Below, one piece after another: positions 7,966-18,209 of a DNA stretch of 64,000 nucleotides. Made by a program: the position numbers and the translations under genes. Source of the DNA: Pseudidiomarina tainanensis (lineage in GTDB: Bacteria; Pseudomonadota; Gammaproteobacteria; Enterobacterales; Alteromonadaceae); NCBI RefSeq assembly GCF_004214835.1, contig NZ_PIQJ01000001.1:1550001-1614000 (forward strand), read 5' to 3'. Under the pieces are notes generated by a model. That model saw nothing but the letters and a program-made list of their open reading frames with translations, was not told the origin of the DNA and made no database searches. Within the stretch, counting starts at the first letter, position 1. Every line of letters begins with the position of its first letter.

Positions 7966-9900
7966 TTACTGCCATTCAACCAGTAAGTCGACGCCTGAAT
8001 AGGCTTGATAACCTTGCAAGCTGATGTACCAGCGACCGCTGCCTGGATTGTCAATCGCACAGGTTTCGTTGTTACCTGAACGGTACGGACGACAATCATA
8101 GCTCGAACCAGTTGGCTGTGAGCCCTGGCGAACATATAGGTCGGCATCACCAGTGCCGCCTGACATGGTTACGTTCAAGCTCGTCATACCTGCTGGCAAG
8201 TCAACATAATAATGCGTCCACGAGCCGGTTGCACCAGATAGGTCTGTTGCTGAGGCTGAACCACCTTCTCCACCGCCACTGCTTGGCTCGGTGAATGAAC
8301 CGGTTAAGTTCACACCGGAAAAGCTTGAATAAGCACGTACCATGACGTGATAAGTGCCAGCTTGTACGTTCGAAATCGTACATGTTTCGGTGTTACCTGT
8401 TTGGTATGGACGACAATCATAGGTTGATGTGGTTGGCTGTGCGCTAAAACGCACATACAAATCAGCATCACCTGAGCCGCCATTCATGCTAAAGCTCAAA
8501 TCAGTAGCGCCGGCCGGCACATTGAGCGTGTAATAGAGCTCAGCACCAGTACTCGCAGCTAGATTTGAAACCGTAACGCCGTTGCTCAACTCACCTTCTG
8601 CAGGCGGCTCAGGATCGCCACCGCCACCTGAACCACCACAACCGTTGGCATCGAGATAATCAACAGCATCTTTTGCTTGCACTAACCCGTAACCAAACTT
8701 CACGTCACGGCCTGCTGAGCCGAGATCTTGCGCTGATGCATTCAACGCATCACGAATTTGCGAAGCACTACAAGTCGGGTGATGTGACCAAACTAACGCG
8801 GCAACACCGGCGACATGTGGCGATGCCATCGAGGTTCCGCTCATGTTGCCATAGTTACCTTGGCTACCGGTGCCCTCAGGATAAGTTGAAAGTACGTTCA
8901 CGCCTGGTGCCGCAATTTCTACCTGACTGTTTTTTTGCGAGAACGACGCAAGCGCTTTATTACTATCGACAGCTGCAACTGACATTACAGCGTTGTATGA
9001 CGCTGGGTATGAGAGCGCGTCAGTTGAGCTGTAGGCAGAACCGTCATTACCTGCCGCAGCGATTAACAACACACCTTGGTTAAACAAGTTCTGCATGGCG
9101 TTTGCTTCGGTTTGGCTTGCACCACCACCACCTAAGCTCATATTCACCACGTCTGAGCCATTGTCAGCACAGGTTTCGATGGCTGCTACCAGCGATGATG
9201 AGTAGCCCCAACCACTGGCATTAAACACTTTCACAATGTGCATGTTCGGGTTACTACCAATCACGCCACGCACACCTAATCCGTTATTCAATGCGGCAAT
9301 AGTACCGGCAACGTGAGTGCCGTGCGGGCCGCCTTCATCATACCAATTGCCAGTACCGCTGTTATTTGTGCCATTGATGGTGTCGAAGCGGGTGCCCATA
9401 TCTTCATGCGGTAAATCTAAACCTGAATCGATTACACAGATTTTTTTACCGCCGGCAGCTGCGGAAGCAACACTATCGTCAACTAAATTTGCCTGCACCA
9501 TATTAATACCGTAAGGCACGGTTTGCGCCATAAAGCGGCGTTTTTGATCAACTTCGATAAATTCGACATTCGGGTTCTTCTGGAACCGTTTCATATCCTT
9601 CGGTGACATTTCAGCGGCAATGGCGAGATTGTGGCGCATGCTCACTTTTACCTTACCACCGGCCTTTTCGACCATTCCTCTGGCATGTGCTAGTGCTAGC
9701 TCAGAGCGGCCACGATTACCCGCGCGCTTAGCTGCTTTGCTGTTCTCTTTGAATTTAATGATGTAACGCTGAGGTTGGTCGGATTCAACCGACTGGACTG
9801 CTTGAAGTGGCTTTGCGTTTGAGTGTTCTGGAGGCTGCGCAAAGGCAGCAGAAATAGATACTGCCAATGCTGACAGCGCAATGATATTCGTTTTTCTCAT
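7966..9900 (-). CDS. secreted subtilisin-like serine protease (S8) with two PPC domains
   Basis: A 644-residue extracellular protease. It has a signal peptide (cleavage near residue 21) and an I9-type propeptide (RYIIKFKEN onward, about 45-120) that acts as chaperone and inhibitor. The S8 catalytic domain has Asp158 (VIDSGLD), His193 (HGTHVAGT), the oxyanion Asn285 and Ser357 (SGTSMASP). After a Gly/Ser/Pro linker at about 420-435 come two pre-peptidase C-terminal domains (about 437-540 and 552-644). Each carries GDADLYVR and YDCRPY words. PPC domains are normally removed after secretion and may aid substrate binding. It probably feeds peptide nutrition. It is monocistronic, with a 190-base upstream region. 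Confidence 0.95.
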   Translation of the reverse strand: MRKTNIIALSALAVSISAAFAQPPEHSNAKPLQAVQSVESDQPQRYIIKFKENSKAAKRAGNRGRSELALAHARGMVEKAGGKVKVSMRHNLAIAAEMSPKDMKRFQKNPNVEFIEVDQKRRFMAQTVPYGINMVQANLVDDSVASAAAGGKKICVIDSGLDLPHEDMGTRFDTINGTNNSGTGNWYDEGGPHGTHVAGTIAALNNGLGVRGVIGSNPNMHIVKVFNASGWGYSSSLVAAIETCADNGSDVVNMSLGGGGASQTEANAMQNLFNQGVLLIAAAGNDGSAYSSTDALSYPASYNAVMSVAAVDSNKALASFSQKNSQVEIAAPGVNVLSTYPEGTGSQGNYGNMSGTSMASPHVAGVAALVWSHHPTCSASQIRDALNASAQDLGSAGRDVKFGYGLVQAKDAVDYLDANGCGGSGGGGDPEPPAEGELSNGVTVSNLAASTGAELYYTLNVPAGATDLSFSMNGGSGDADLYVRFSAQPTTSTYDCRPYQTGNTETCTISNVQAGTYHVMVRAYSSFSGVNLTGSFTEPSSGGGEGGSASATDLSGATGSWTHYYVDLPAGMTSLNVTMSGGTGDADLYVRQGSQPTGSSYDCRPYRSGNNETCAIDNPGSGRWYISLQGYQAYSGVDLLVEWQ

Positions 9901-10092
9901 GCTGTATTATCTCTTTTTATTGTTGTCATTGGCTTATTGCAAGCCAGTGATACACAGCAGCGGCGGGATACGACATTCGGCTGCAAGAAACTGGTGAGTA
10001 AAAATCCACCAGATGTTCAACGTAGCAGACAAAAGCCCACAACCGAACCACAACAAAGTTAAGAGAAAGTAAATAAAGTCAGTGAGTTACGT

Positions 10093-11223
10093 TTACATTG
10101 TATGAACGACAACCGCAGCTTTTTGCTTTCGCTTGCCGAATCCAAAGGCGCGTCGAAAGGTTGCTAAAGGAATAGGAAGGTATTGGCGTTCAGCTGGCGA
10201 TTGCCATGGAAAACTGTCTTGATCAGGGTCGTTAATATACACATAGTGCTCGTCGGCGGCACATATCAACACCCAGTGCGGTGCCTTACTCTCGTCGAAT
10301 ACATAGGTACTGATCAACGCTATGACCAGCTTCCCTTGATATAAATCGTGTAATAGCTGACTCACCGAGTAGTCGCCAACCACAATTGGTACTTCAGCTT
10401 GCTGTAGCGCAGCAATATCAGATTCTTGAATGCGCGCCATGATTTGCTTTTTCTCAGCACTGCGCACTGAATCAAGCAGTAATGGTCCCTGTTCACTCAC
10501 ATGTAATTCGACCGAGAGTCCGCGTTTTAATGCGGCTCGAGCCAAGCCATGCGGGCCGCAACCACCGTGCCCCGAGGTCATAAAAATAGTGGTCGCCTCG
10601 CGCCAAATTTCTAATTCTTCATGATGTGGGTCATGGCAGGGAATATCAAAATACGCCATCGCCATCAGCAGACTTGCCGGCCCGCAGGTAAACTCGGTGG
10701 TTTGAGTGCGGTATGGCACTAATCGCTGATTACCGTTATCTAGTTCATTGGATTCGAATCGCGGTAAAAGTTTTTGCAAAACTAATGCATCGCTGTCGTC
10801 TTCGTAATATTCCGGACGAATTTCCATATCGTAATAGCCGGCATGATGATACATCTTGAGCGCCGCAGTATTATCGGTTTTCACTTCAAGACGCATGAAT
10901 AAACAGTAGCGCGCATCAGCATCATCTTCTGCGCTATGAAGTAGCAGCCGGCCGACTCCACGACGACGAAAATCAGGATGTACCGCTAGCGAATATAGCC
11001 GCGCCAATTCAGTGGCTTGTCGGTACAAGACAATATAATAACCCACCACCTGCTGATGCCATTTCGCAACTTTGAAATCACCAATGTTTTGATCAATAAA
11101 ACGCCGGAAACTGCGGCGACTAATGCGATCAGTAACAAAGCTTAAATTTTCAATTTGCTCTAAAGCTTCAATATCTTCACGACTCGCGGGAACAAGTTGT
11201 AGTTGGTTAACATTGAATTGCAT
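10093..11223 (-). CDS. GNAT N-acetyltransferase / C39-like peptidase fusion
   Basis: A two-domain cytoplasmic protein. The first 150 residues are a RimI-like GNAT domain (LYSLAVHPDFRRRGVGRLLL is the acetyl-CoA site). The rest is a papain-like C39 peptidase-type domain with Cys180 in TEFTCGPASL, His316 in APHWVLI and Asp331 in INDPD. This fusion architecture recurs in gammaproteobacteria, often near RimK-like ATP-grasp genes, but none lies nearby here. I chose ATG at 11223 (376 residues); a GTG 24 bases upstream in frame lacks a better ribosome site. The function is unknown: C39 domains usually cut double-glycine leaders, but no ABC transporter or leader peptide is adjacent. Confidence 0.87.
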   Translation of the reverse strand: MQFNVNQLQLVPASREDIEALEQIENLSFVTDRISRRSFRRFIDQNIGDFKVAKWHQQVVGYYIVLYRQATELARLYSLAVHPDFRRRGVGRLLLHSAEDDADARYCLFMRLEVKTDNTAALKMYHHAGYYDMEIRPEYYEDDSDALVLQKLLPRFESNELDNGNQRLVPYRTQTTEFTCGPASLLMAMAYFDIPCHDPHHEELEIWREATTIFMTSGHGGCGPHGLARAALKRGLSVELHVSEQGPLLLDSVRSAEKKQIMARIQESDIAALQQAEVPIVVGDYSVSQLLHDLYQGKLVIALISTYVFDESKAPHWVLICAADEHYVYINDPDQDSFPWQSPAERQYLPIPLATFRRAFGFGKRKQKAAVVVHTM

Positions 11224-11385
11224 ACAACAGCCTAAGCGTGCGAACACGCGCTACGATGAGAGCGTTTATTATACGCTGAAAGTTGAACGAAAAAACAACT
11301 ATCTGCACGCAATCCACTATCGCGCAAACGCATTGAAAGTGCTAAACTAGCGCGCAAATTTTTTGCCCGAGCTGAGGACCCACCC

Positions 11386-12432
11386 GTGAGCACTGAAAAA
11401 CCATCTTTAAGTTACAAAGACGCTGGCGTTGATATCGATGCAGGTAATGCTTTAGTTGAACGTATTAAAGGCGTCACTAAACGCACCAAACGCCCAGAAG
11501 TAATGGGTAGCATTGGTGGCTTCGGTGCACTCTGCGAGTTACCAACCAAATACAAACAGCCTGTTTTAGTTTCAGGCACCGATGGTGTTGGTACAAAACT
11601 ACGCTTAGCTATCGACTTGAAAAAGCACGACACCGTGGGTATCGACTTAGTTGCTATGTGTGTAAACGACTTGATTGTTCAAGGTGCTGAGCCGTTGTTC
11701 TTCCTCGATTACTACGCTACTGGCAAACTGGATGTCGATGTTGCTGCAGATGTGGTAACCGGTATTGGCGAAGGCTGCATGCAAGCGGGTTGTGCGCTGA
11801 TTGGCGGCGAAACGGCAGAAATGCCGGGCATGTATGAGCATGGCGATTACGATATCGCTGGCTTCTGTGTGGGTGTGGTCGAAAAAGAACAAATTATTGA
11901 TGGCAGCAAGGTTGCTCCGGGCGATGCGTTGATTGCCCTCGCCTCTTCAGGCCCACACTCAAACGGCTACTCACTAGTACGTAAAATTCTTGAAGTGAGT
12001 GAAACCGATGCAGCGGCTGAAATGCTTGACGGCAAACCGCTAGCTGAGCATTTACTGGCGCCAACCAAAATTTACGTGAAGTCGGTACTGGCCTTGCTTG
12101 AAAAGCATGAAGTGCATGCTATTTCGCATATTACTGGTGGCGGTTTCTGGGAAAATATTCCACGGGTATTACCTGAATCAGCGAAAGCGGTTATCGACGA
12201 TAGCAGTTGGGAGTGGCCGGTTGTATTTAATTGGCTACAGCAGCACGGCAACGTCACCACCAAAGAAATGTATCGCACTTTTAACTGCGGCGTTGGTTTG
12301 ATTATGGCTGTACCACAACAACATGCTGATCAAGCGGTAAGTTTACTGCGCGAGCACGGTGAAGATGCTTGGGTTATTGGTCAAGTTGCAGCTCGTACGG
12401 GCGACGAAGCGCAAGTAGAAATCCATTCATGA
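11386..12432 (+). CDS. purM: phosphoribosylformylglycinamidine cyclo-ligase
   Basis: AIR synthetase, the fifth step of purine biosynthesis, which closes the imidazole ring of FGAM with ATP. At 348 residues it is close to E. coli PurM (345). The family motifs [23 protein letters not shown] and [16 protein letters not shown] are all present. The start is GTG with TGAGGA upstream. The stop codon overlaps the purN start (ATGA), the usual purMN operon with translational coupling. Confidence 0.98.
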   Translation: MSTEKPSLSYKDAGVDIDAGNALVERIKGVTKRTKRPEVMGSIGGFGALCELPTKYKQPVLVSGTDGVGTKLRLAIDLKKHDTVGIDLVAMCVNDLIVQGAEPLFFLDYYATGKLDVDVAADVVTGIGEGCMQAGCALIGGETAEMPGMYEHGDYDIAGFCVGVVEKEQIIDGSKVAPGDALIALASSGPHSNGYSLVRKILEVSETDAAAEMLDGKPLAEHLLAPTKIYVKSVLALLEKHEVHAISHITGGGFWENIPRVLPESAKAVIDDSSWEWPVVFNWLQQHGNVTTKEMYRTFNCGVGLIMAVPQQHADQAVSLLREHGEDAWVIGQVAARTGDEAQVEIHS

Positions 12433-13067
12433 AACGAATTGTTGTTTTAATTAGCGGTTCGGGTACCAACATGCAGGCCATCGTTGAGGCCTGCAATAAT
12501 GGCCGCGTCGCTGGTGAAGTTGTTGCCGTAATTAGTAACAAAGCGGATGTTGGCGGTTTGGAAAAAGCACAAGCTGCTGGCATCGCCACCGCAGTGCTGT
12601 CACACAAAGACTATCCAAGTCGTGAAGCCTACGACGCTGATTTGCAGCGCTTAATTGATACTTATCAGCCTGATCTTGTCGTGTTAGCCGGATTCATGCG
12701 TATTTTGACGCCTGAGTTTACACGCCATTATCATGGTCGTATGTTGAATATCCATCCGTCCTTACTACCGAAATATAAAGGCGTGAACACCCACCAACGC
12801 GCTCTTGATGCTGGTGATACCGAACACGGTGTCAGCGTTCATTTCGTTACGGAAGAACTCGACGGCGGCCCGGTTATACTACAAGCAACGGTGCCTGTTT
12901 TCCCAGAAGATACCGCAGCTGACTTGCAACAACGGGTGCACACGCAGGAGCATGCCATTTATCCGTTAGTGGTGAACTGGTTCTGCACGAACCGTCTGCG
13001 TTTAACTGCAGACGGCGCCGAACTTGATGGGGAATTACTTGGCCCTGCTGGTTATGCCGCGGAATAG
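12429..13067 (+). CDS. purN: phosphoribosylglycinamide formyltransferase
   Basis: GAR transformylase, which transfers a formyl group from 10-formyl-THF to GAR in purine biosynthesis. It is 212 residues, the same as E. coli. Catalytic Asn107 and His109 lie in NIHPSLLP, and Asp145 in EELDGGP. The start is fixed by the ATGA overlap with purM and by the [17 protein letters not shown]-terminus. An in-frame extension upstream inside purM is not used. It is convergent with the DUF3108 gene, with only three bases between the stops. Confidence 0.98.
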   Translation: MKRIVVLISGSGTNMQAIVEACNNGRVAGEVVAVISNKADVGGLEKAQAAGIATAVLSHKDYPSREAYDADLQRLIDTYQPDLVVLAGFMRILTPEFTRHYHGRMLNIHPSLLPKYKGVNTHQRALDAGDTEHGVSVHFVTEELDGGPVILQATVPVFPEDTAADLQQRVHTQEHAIYPLVVNWFCTNRLRLTADGAELDGELLGPAGYAAE

Positions 13068-13070
13068 CAA

Positions 13071-13769
13071 TTAATTGAAAGTTTTGAGCTGCAAGGTGGC
13101 GACTTCATCGCCATCTTCACGCTGTGCCATTTTAACCAGCACGTAATCAAGCTCAGGTGCAAACCAATAATCTGTTTCGCGACGCGAATTTTCTCGCACT
13201 CGCTCTACCTTTATCGCGTTGATTTCACCATAAGGTAAAGTCAGCATTTCTTCACCGACACGCTTAAACACTAACTCGTCCGCTTGCCCTTTTTCATCTA
13301 ATACAGCGTAACGATAAGTGCTGTCTTTGCCCTGAATATCCAGACGCAACTGCTCAATACTTGCCGCTTCATCCATATGGTAAACGTTTGGATCAATTAC
13401 CATTGCCTGCTTACTGTCATTATCGACAATCACTTTTTGGTCGTAATCAAAATAGCCACTAAAGTCCTTGTTACGGCCTGTTCCGGAACGCTTGTAAGTG
13501 AATTCATGGGACATGACCTGCGCGTCATTCAGGCTAAATTCAGACCAGAAGCGGCGTCGATCGGACAAAAATAACAGCGAGATTTCAGTTTCAGTGTACA
13601 AATTGTAACGCCCGTCGTTAAACGTCAACGTTCGCACGGCTTCGCCATAATTACTGCCGCCACGAATAACCTCATAACGTGTCTCGTACGGTGTTAAACC
13701 GTCAGCTGCGACTGCATATGCAGAAATTGTTAGCGCTATAGCAGCCATTAAACCTTGCACACGTTTCAT
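13071..13769 (-). CDS. DUF3108 domain-containing exported protein
   Basis: A 232-residue protein with a signal peptide (MKRVQGLMAAIALTISAYAV, cleavage near AVA-AD). A beta-rich body follows, of the DUF3108 type (YEVIRGGSNYGEAVRTL, TYKRSGTGRNKDFSGYFDYD, RETDYWFAPELDYVLVK). The family is periplasmic, of unknown role, and often sits beside purN in related bacteria. The ATG at 13769 has a strong AGGAAGG site; a TTG 27 bases upstream in frame is not needed. Confidence 0.88.
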   Translation of the reverse strand: MKRVQGLMAAIALTISAYAVAADGLTPYETRYEVIRGGSNYGEAVRTLTFNDGRYNLYTETEISLLFLSDRRRFWSEFSLNDAQVMSHEFTYKRSGTGRNKDFSGYFDYDQKVIVDNDSKQAMVIDPNVYHMDEAASIEQLRLDIQGKDSTYRYAVLDEKGQADELVFKRVGEEMLTLPYGEINAIKVERVRENSRRETDYWFAPELDYVLVKMAQREDGDEVATLQLKTFN

Positions 13770-13914
13770 ACACCTTCCTAACTTATTGTTTCTCAATAGA
13801 ACCTGTTAACTATAGCTTAAGACAGAAACATTAAAAGAAAGTTTAATTATCCCTCTCACCAACACTTTTATGCTTGAAAAAAGTGATCAAACCAACTACC
13901 CTCAACGTACAAAT

Positions 13915-13931
13915 TACTGGTCAGACCTCTA
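13915..13931 (+). promoter_or_regulatory. candidate FadR operator upstream of fadE
   Basis: The 17-mer tactggtcagacctcta matches the FadR-type palindrome (aACTGGTCnGACCnGTt) at the central CTGGTC and GACC blocks. It lies 23 bases before the fadE start, where repression would be expected. The match was judged by eye. Confidence 0.55.
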
Positions 13932-13953
13932 GTAGAACAACGGAGTTAAAAAC

Positions 13954-16413
13954 ATGAGCATTGCCTTATGGGTTATTGCTACCTTGCTAGTCTTAGGTGG
14001 CTTTTTGTATTACCGCAGTTCATTGCTCGTCACGAGCCTTGGCATTGTGGGTATGTTCGCCATTGGTAGCTGGTTCGACATCGTCGGCCCAGTGCTGTGG
14101 ATTTTATTAGCATTAGTTTTAGTGCCTTTGAACCTCACCCCATTCCGCCGTGGTGTGCTGTCGAAGGGAATTCTCAATGCTTACCGCAAAGTTATGCCAG
14201 AAATTTCAGAAACTGAAAAAGATGCAATTGATGCGGGTACCACTTGGTGGGAAGGCGAACTATTTCGCGGCGCACCAACGTGGAAGAATCTACACAGTAT
14301 TCAAAAAGCTGAACTAACCGCTGAAGAACAAGCGTTTTTAGACGGTCCTTGTGAAGAAATCTGCAAAATGATGAACGACTGGGAAGCAACCCACGAGCTG
14401 GCAGATATGCCTGAGCACGTTTGGCAGTATCTGAAAGATCATAAATTCTTCGCCATGATCATCAAAAAAGAATACGGCGGCTTGGAGTTTTCTGCATACG
14501 CGCAATCGCGTGTGCTACAAAAACTTGCTGGTGTGAGCACTATTTTGGCATCAACAGTCGGCGTACCTAACTCGCTTGGTCCGGGTGAATTATTACAGCA
14601 TTATGGTACGAAAGAGCAGAAAGATTACTATTTACCTCGCTTAGCTAACGGTCAGGAAATCCCATGCTTTGCGTTAACGAGCCCAGAAGCTGGGTCAGAT
14701 GCAGGCTCGATTCCTGACACTGGTGTTATCTGTAAGGGTGAATGGGAAGGCAAAGAAATTGTCGGTATTCGCTTAAACTTCAACAAGCGCTATATCACGC
14801 TTGCGCCAGTGGCTACAGTGCTTGGTTTAGCATTTAAATTGTCAGACCCTGACAAGTTGCTCGGCGACAAAGAAGAGCTCGGCATCACTGCCGCATTGAT
14901 TCCGCATGATACCAAAGGTGTTGAAACGGGTCGTCGTCACTTCCCACTGAACGTGCCATTCCAAAATGGTCCAGTGCGCGGTAAAGATGTATTCGTTCCA
15001 CTCGATTATATTATTGGTGGCCCAGAAATGGCCGGTAAAGGCTGGCGTATGCTGGTTGAATGTTTGTCGGTTGGTCGTGCAATTACCTTGCCTTCAAACA
15101 GTGCTGGTGGTGTGAAATCTATCGCGCTTGCTACAGGTGCGTACTCTTACATTCGTCGTCAGTTCCGCTTACCTGTTGGTAAAATGGAAGGCGTACAAGA
15201 AGCATTGGCACGTATTGGTGGTAATGCCTACTTGATGGATGCTGTTACCTCATTCTCTACCAAAGGAATCGACTTGGGCGAGAAGCCATCGGTGATTTCA
15301 GCCATTGCGAAGTACCACATGACCGAGAAATTACGTGCATGTATGGATGACGCGATGGATATCCACGGTGGTAAAGGTATCTGTTTAGGTCCGAATAACT
15401 ACCTAGGCCGCGGTTACCAGGGTGTACCGGTCGCAATTACGGTAGAAGGCGCAAACATTCTTACCCGTAACTTAATGATCTACGGTCAGGGTGCAATTCG
15501 TTGTCATCCTTACGTGTTGGAAGAAATGCTGGCGTCAGCTGAAACCAATGCAGAAGGTTTGAAGCGTTTCGACAAAGCAATTTGGGGCCATATTGGTTTC
15601 GGTATGAGCAACTTTGTGCGTTCGTTAGTACTCGGTTTAGGTTTCTGGCGCTTCACTAGTGCACCGTTTAGCGACAGCACTGCGAAGTACTACAAACAAA
15701 TGAACCGCTTTAGCGCCAATTTAGCGTTGCTTTCAGACGTTGCGATGGGCGTATTGGGCGGTTCATTGAAGCGTAAACAGCGTATTTCTGCGCGCTTAGG
15801 CGACATGTTGAGCTACTTATTTATTGCCTCAGCTACGTTAAAACGCTTTGAAGACGAAGGCCGTCAAAAAGACGACTTGCCGCTGGTACATTGGGCCTTA
15901 CAGGATACCTTGTACAAGTTACAAGAAAGCCAGTTGGCATTATTAGATAACTTTGGTGCCGTGGGTAAAACCATGAAAGCGATTATGTATCCGTTTGGAC
16001 GTATCGCGAAGCGCCCTTCGGATAAATTAGATAGCAAAGTTGCTAAAATCTTATTAGTGCCGAATGCGAGCCGCGAGCGTTTAGGTCAAGGTCAGTTCTT
16101 GGCACCTGAAGGTCAGTTTGGTTACCTAGAACAAACGTTGCGCGATATCATTGCTGCCGAACCATTGTTCGACCGTGTTCGCAAAGCCGCCGACGATCGC
16201 CGTATGCCATTTATGTTCCTAGATAAAGTGGCGGAAAAAGGCAAAGAGCTTGGCGTACTCAGCGACGAAGAAGTCGACTTATTACGCCGCGCTGAGCAAG
16301 GTCGTCTGCGCGTAATCAATGTTGATGATTTCGCTCATGAAGATTTGATTGCCGGCAAACATGCACGCGAAGTGGCGTTAGCATCGGTTAAAAAGCAAGA
16401 TAACGCGGCATAA
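13954..16413 (+). CDS. fadE: acyl-CoA dehydrogenase FadE
   Basis: An 819-residue FadE-type acyl-CoA dehydrogenase, which catalyses the first oxidation of fatty-acid beta-oxidation at the inner membrane with FAD. Two or three hydrophobic segments occupy the first 65 residues. The dehydrogenase core follows ([55 protein letters not shown]). The long C-terminal domain found only in FadE-type proteins completes it. E. coli FadE is 814 residues. GGAG precedes the ATG. It is monocistronic, with a candidate FadR site upstream and a terminator downstream. Confidence 0.97.
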   Translation: MSIALWVIATLLVLGGFLYYRSSLLVTSLGIVGMFAIGSWFDIVGPVLWILLALVLVPLNLTPFRRGVLSKGILNAYRKVMPEISETEKDAIDAGTTWWEGELFRGAPTWKNLHSIQKAELTAEEQAFLDGPCEEICKMMNDWEATHELADMPEHVWQYLKDHKFFAMIIKKEYGGLEFSAYAQSRVLQKLAGVSTILASTVGVPNSLGPGELLQHYGTKEQKDYYLPRLANGQEIPCFALTSPEAGSDAGSIPDTGVICKGEWEGKEIVGIRLNFNKRYITLAPVATVLGLAFKLSDPDKLLGDKEELGITAALIPHDTKGVETGRRHFPLNVPFQNGPVRGKDVFVPLDYIIGGPEMAGKGWRMLVECLSVGRAITLPSNSAGGVKSIALATGAYSYIRRQFRLPVGKMEGVQEALARIGGNAYLMDAVTSFSTKGIDLGEKPSVISAIAKYHMTEKLRACMDDAMDIHGGKGICLGPNNYLGRGYQGVPVAITVEGANILTRNLMIYGQGAIRCHPYVLEEMLASAETNAEGLKRFDKAIWGHIGFGMSNFVRSLVLGLGFWRFTSAPFSDSTAKYYKQMNRFSANLALLSDVAMGVLGGSLKRKQRISARLGDMLSYLFIASATLKRFEDEGRQKDDLPLVHWALQDTLYKLQESQLALLDNFGAVGKTMKAIMYPFGRIAKRPSDKLDSKVAKILLVPNASRERLGQGQFLAPEGQFGYLEQTLRDIIAAEPLFDRVRKAADDRRMPFMFLDKVAEKGKELGVLSDEEVDLLRRAEQGRLRVINVDDFAHEDLIAGKHAREVALASVKKQDNAA

Positions 16414-16432
16414 CAACTGCTTATCCTGAATC

Positions 16433-16463
16433 AAAGGCCAATCCTCGCGATTGGCCTTTTTTA
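16433..16463 (+). terminator. intrinsic terminator after fadE
   Basis: A 10-bp stem (aaaggccaat and attggccttt) with a 7-base loop is followed by a T-run, 20 bases after the fadE stop. Confidence 0.9.
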
Positions 16464-16522
16464 TGTGTACAATTCGGCCCTTATTACAATAAAACAACTC
16501 GAAATACAGGAGCTGGAATTGC

Positions 16523-18082
16523 ATGACGCAAGCCTCACAACCAACTGAAAAGCGCGGCGCATTTACGCGTTTTCTCGACACTGTCGAATGGCTCGGTAAC
16601 CTTCTACCCCATCCAATCACCTTGTTCGCTTTATTTGCTCTCGGCATCGTTATTTTAAGTGGCGTTGCCAGCTACTTCGGCCTAAGCGCACAAGACCCAC
16701 GCCCAGGTGGCGAAATGATTGAGGTGGTCAGTTTACTGAATGCTGAGGGCTTACAACGCATTGTCACTGGCCTTGTCACCAATTTTACTGGCTTCACCCC
16801 ATTGGGTACGGTATTGGTTGCCTTGCTCGGTGTGGGCATTGCTGAGCGCTCAGGGATGCTTTCAGCAGCGATGCGCGGCTTAGTGATGAATGCGCATCCG
16901 CGTGCCGTGACCGTTGCCGTCGTTTTTGCCGGTGTAGTTTCAAATACCGCCGCTGAACTCGGTTACGTTGTATTGGTTCCTCTTGCAGCGATGATTTTCC
17001 ATTCTCTGGGGCGTCACCCTCTCGCTGGTCTTGCCGCCGCATTCTCGGGCGTATCTGCTGGCTATAGCGCTAACTTACTGATTGGTACAGTCGATCCGTT
17101 GCTTGCTGGTATCACCACCAAAGCAGCGAACATAATTGACCCTGAATACTATGTTGGCCCTGAAGCGAACTGGTATTTCATGTTTATCTCAACATTCTTA
17201 ATCGCGATTATGGGTACCATCGTGACTGAGAAAATCGTTGAACCTAAGCTAGGCAAATACAACCCGAAAGAGGCGTCGATTAATCTCAGCGAGCAAAAAA
17301 TTGAGGCACTTTCATCATTAGAGAAAAAAGGACTCATTGGCGCTGGTCTCAGCTTCCTGATTTTGGGTATTTTATTAGCGCTCACCATCGTGCCTGAATG
17401 GGGAATTCTGCGTAATCCAGAAACTGGCGAAGTCGCTGGCTCGCCATTTCTAAAAGGCATTGTTGCGTTTATCTTTATTACCTTCGCCGTACCCGGTTAT
17501 GTATACGGACGAATCACCAAAGTCATGCGTAGCGACCGCGATGTTATCGATGCCATGTCCGAAAGCATGAGCACCATGGGCATGTACATTGTGTTGGTAT
17601 TTTTTGCCGCTCAGTTTGTTGCGTTCTTTGGTTGGACAAACTTTGGTAGCATTCTCGCCATCAAAGGCGCCACCTTCTTGCAAGAAGTTGGCCTAACCGG
17701 TCCATCGGTGTTTGTCTTGTTTATTTTGATGTGCGCGTTCGTCAACCTGATGCTTGGTTCAGCATCAGCACAATGGGCGATTACCGCACCAATTTTTGTG
17801 CCAATGCTCATGCTTATCGGCTACGCACCAGAGGTTATCCAAGCGGCTTACCGTATTGGTGACTCGGTGACCAATATTATTACGCCAATGATGAGTTATT
17901 TCGGCCTGATACTTGCCGTTGCAGTGAGATACAAGAAGGACACTGGTATTGGCACGATGATAGCAATGATGTTGCCGTATACGATTGTATTCTTAATTGG
18001 TTGGGCGAGCTTATTCTTCTTGTGGGTTTTTGCATTGGATATGCCTGTAGGCGTCAACACCCCAACCTACTACAACCCTTAA
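16523..18082 (+). CDS. AbgT family transporter
   Basis: A 519-residue inner-membrane protein with about 11-13 hydrophobic segments. It shows family words LLGVGIAERSGMLSAAMRGLV, AELGYVVLVPLAAMIF and [18 protein letters not shown]. AbgT proteins include E. coli AbgT (p-aminobenzoyl-glutamate uptake) and the structurally known YdaH and MtrF, which export sulfonamide antimetabolites. AGGAGC precedes the ATG. It is not next to abgAB hydrolase genes, so the substrate is open. A second family member lies at 24736-26283. Confidence 0.93.
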   Translation: MTQASQPTEKRGAFTRFLDTVEWLGNLLPHPITLFALFALGIVILSGVASYFGLSAQDPRPGGEMIEVVSLLNAEGLQRIVTGLVTNFTGFTPLGTVLVALLGVGIAERSGMLSAAMRGLVMNAHPRAVTVAVVFAGVVSNTAAELGYVVLVPLAAMIFHSLGRHPLAGLAAAFSGVSAGYSANLLIGTVDPLLAGITTKAANIIDPEYYVGPEANWYFMFISTFLIAIMGTIVTEKIVEPKLGKYNPKEASINLSEQKIEALSSLEKKGLIGAGLSFLILGILLALTIVPEWGILRNPETGEVAGSPFLKGIVAFIFITFAVPGYVYGRITKVMRSDRDVIDAMSESMSTMGMYIVLVFFAAQFVAFFGWTNFGSILAIKGATFLQEVGLTGPSVFVLFILMCAFVNLMLGSASAQWAITAPIFVPMLMLIGYAPEVIQAAYRIGDSVTNIITPMMSYFGLILAVAVRYKKDTGIGTMIAMMLPYTIVFLIGWASLFFLWVFALDMPVGVNTPTYYNP

Positions 18083-18093
18083 AAGATCAAATA

Positions 18094-18200
18094 CGATATT
18101 AGCTATTGGATATTAGATATTAGTTAAAAACAAAAAAGGCCGCTGAGCATTTGCCAGCGGCCTTTCTTTTCTAATATCTAATATCCGATAGCTAATATCG
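18094..18200. repeat. AT-rich 30-bp inverted repeat enclosing a terminator
   Basis: Arms at 18094-18123 and 18171-18200 are reverse complements with one mismatch in 30. Both are built from the octamer GATATTAG. Between them lies a GC-rich 11-bp hairpin (18135-18145 with 18155-18165) flanked by A and T runs. A related but degenerate copy lies at 21128-21210. Confidence 0.9.
18132..18170. terminator. bidirectional terminator between AbgT and Bcr/CflA genes
   Basis: The stem aaaggccgctg/cagcggccttt with a 9-base loop has A6 on the left and a T-rich right flank. It sits between the convergent ends of the AbgT transporter and the MFS exporter and can serve both. Confidence 0.88.
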
Positions 18201-18209
18201 CCGTTGTTT

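Noticed and set aside
11323-11338. gcaaacgcattgaaa before purM as a PurR operator
   Set aside because: Only the left half matches the palindrome; the right half does not, so it is not better than chance.
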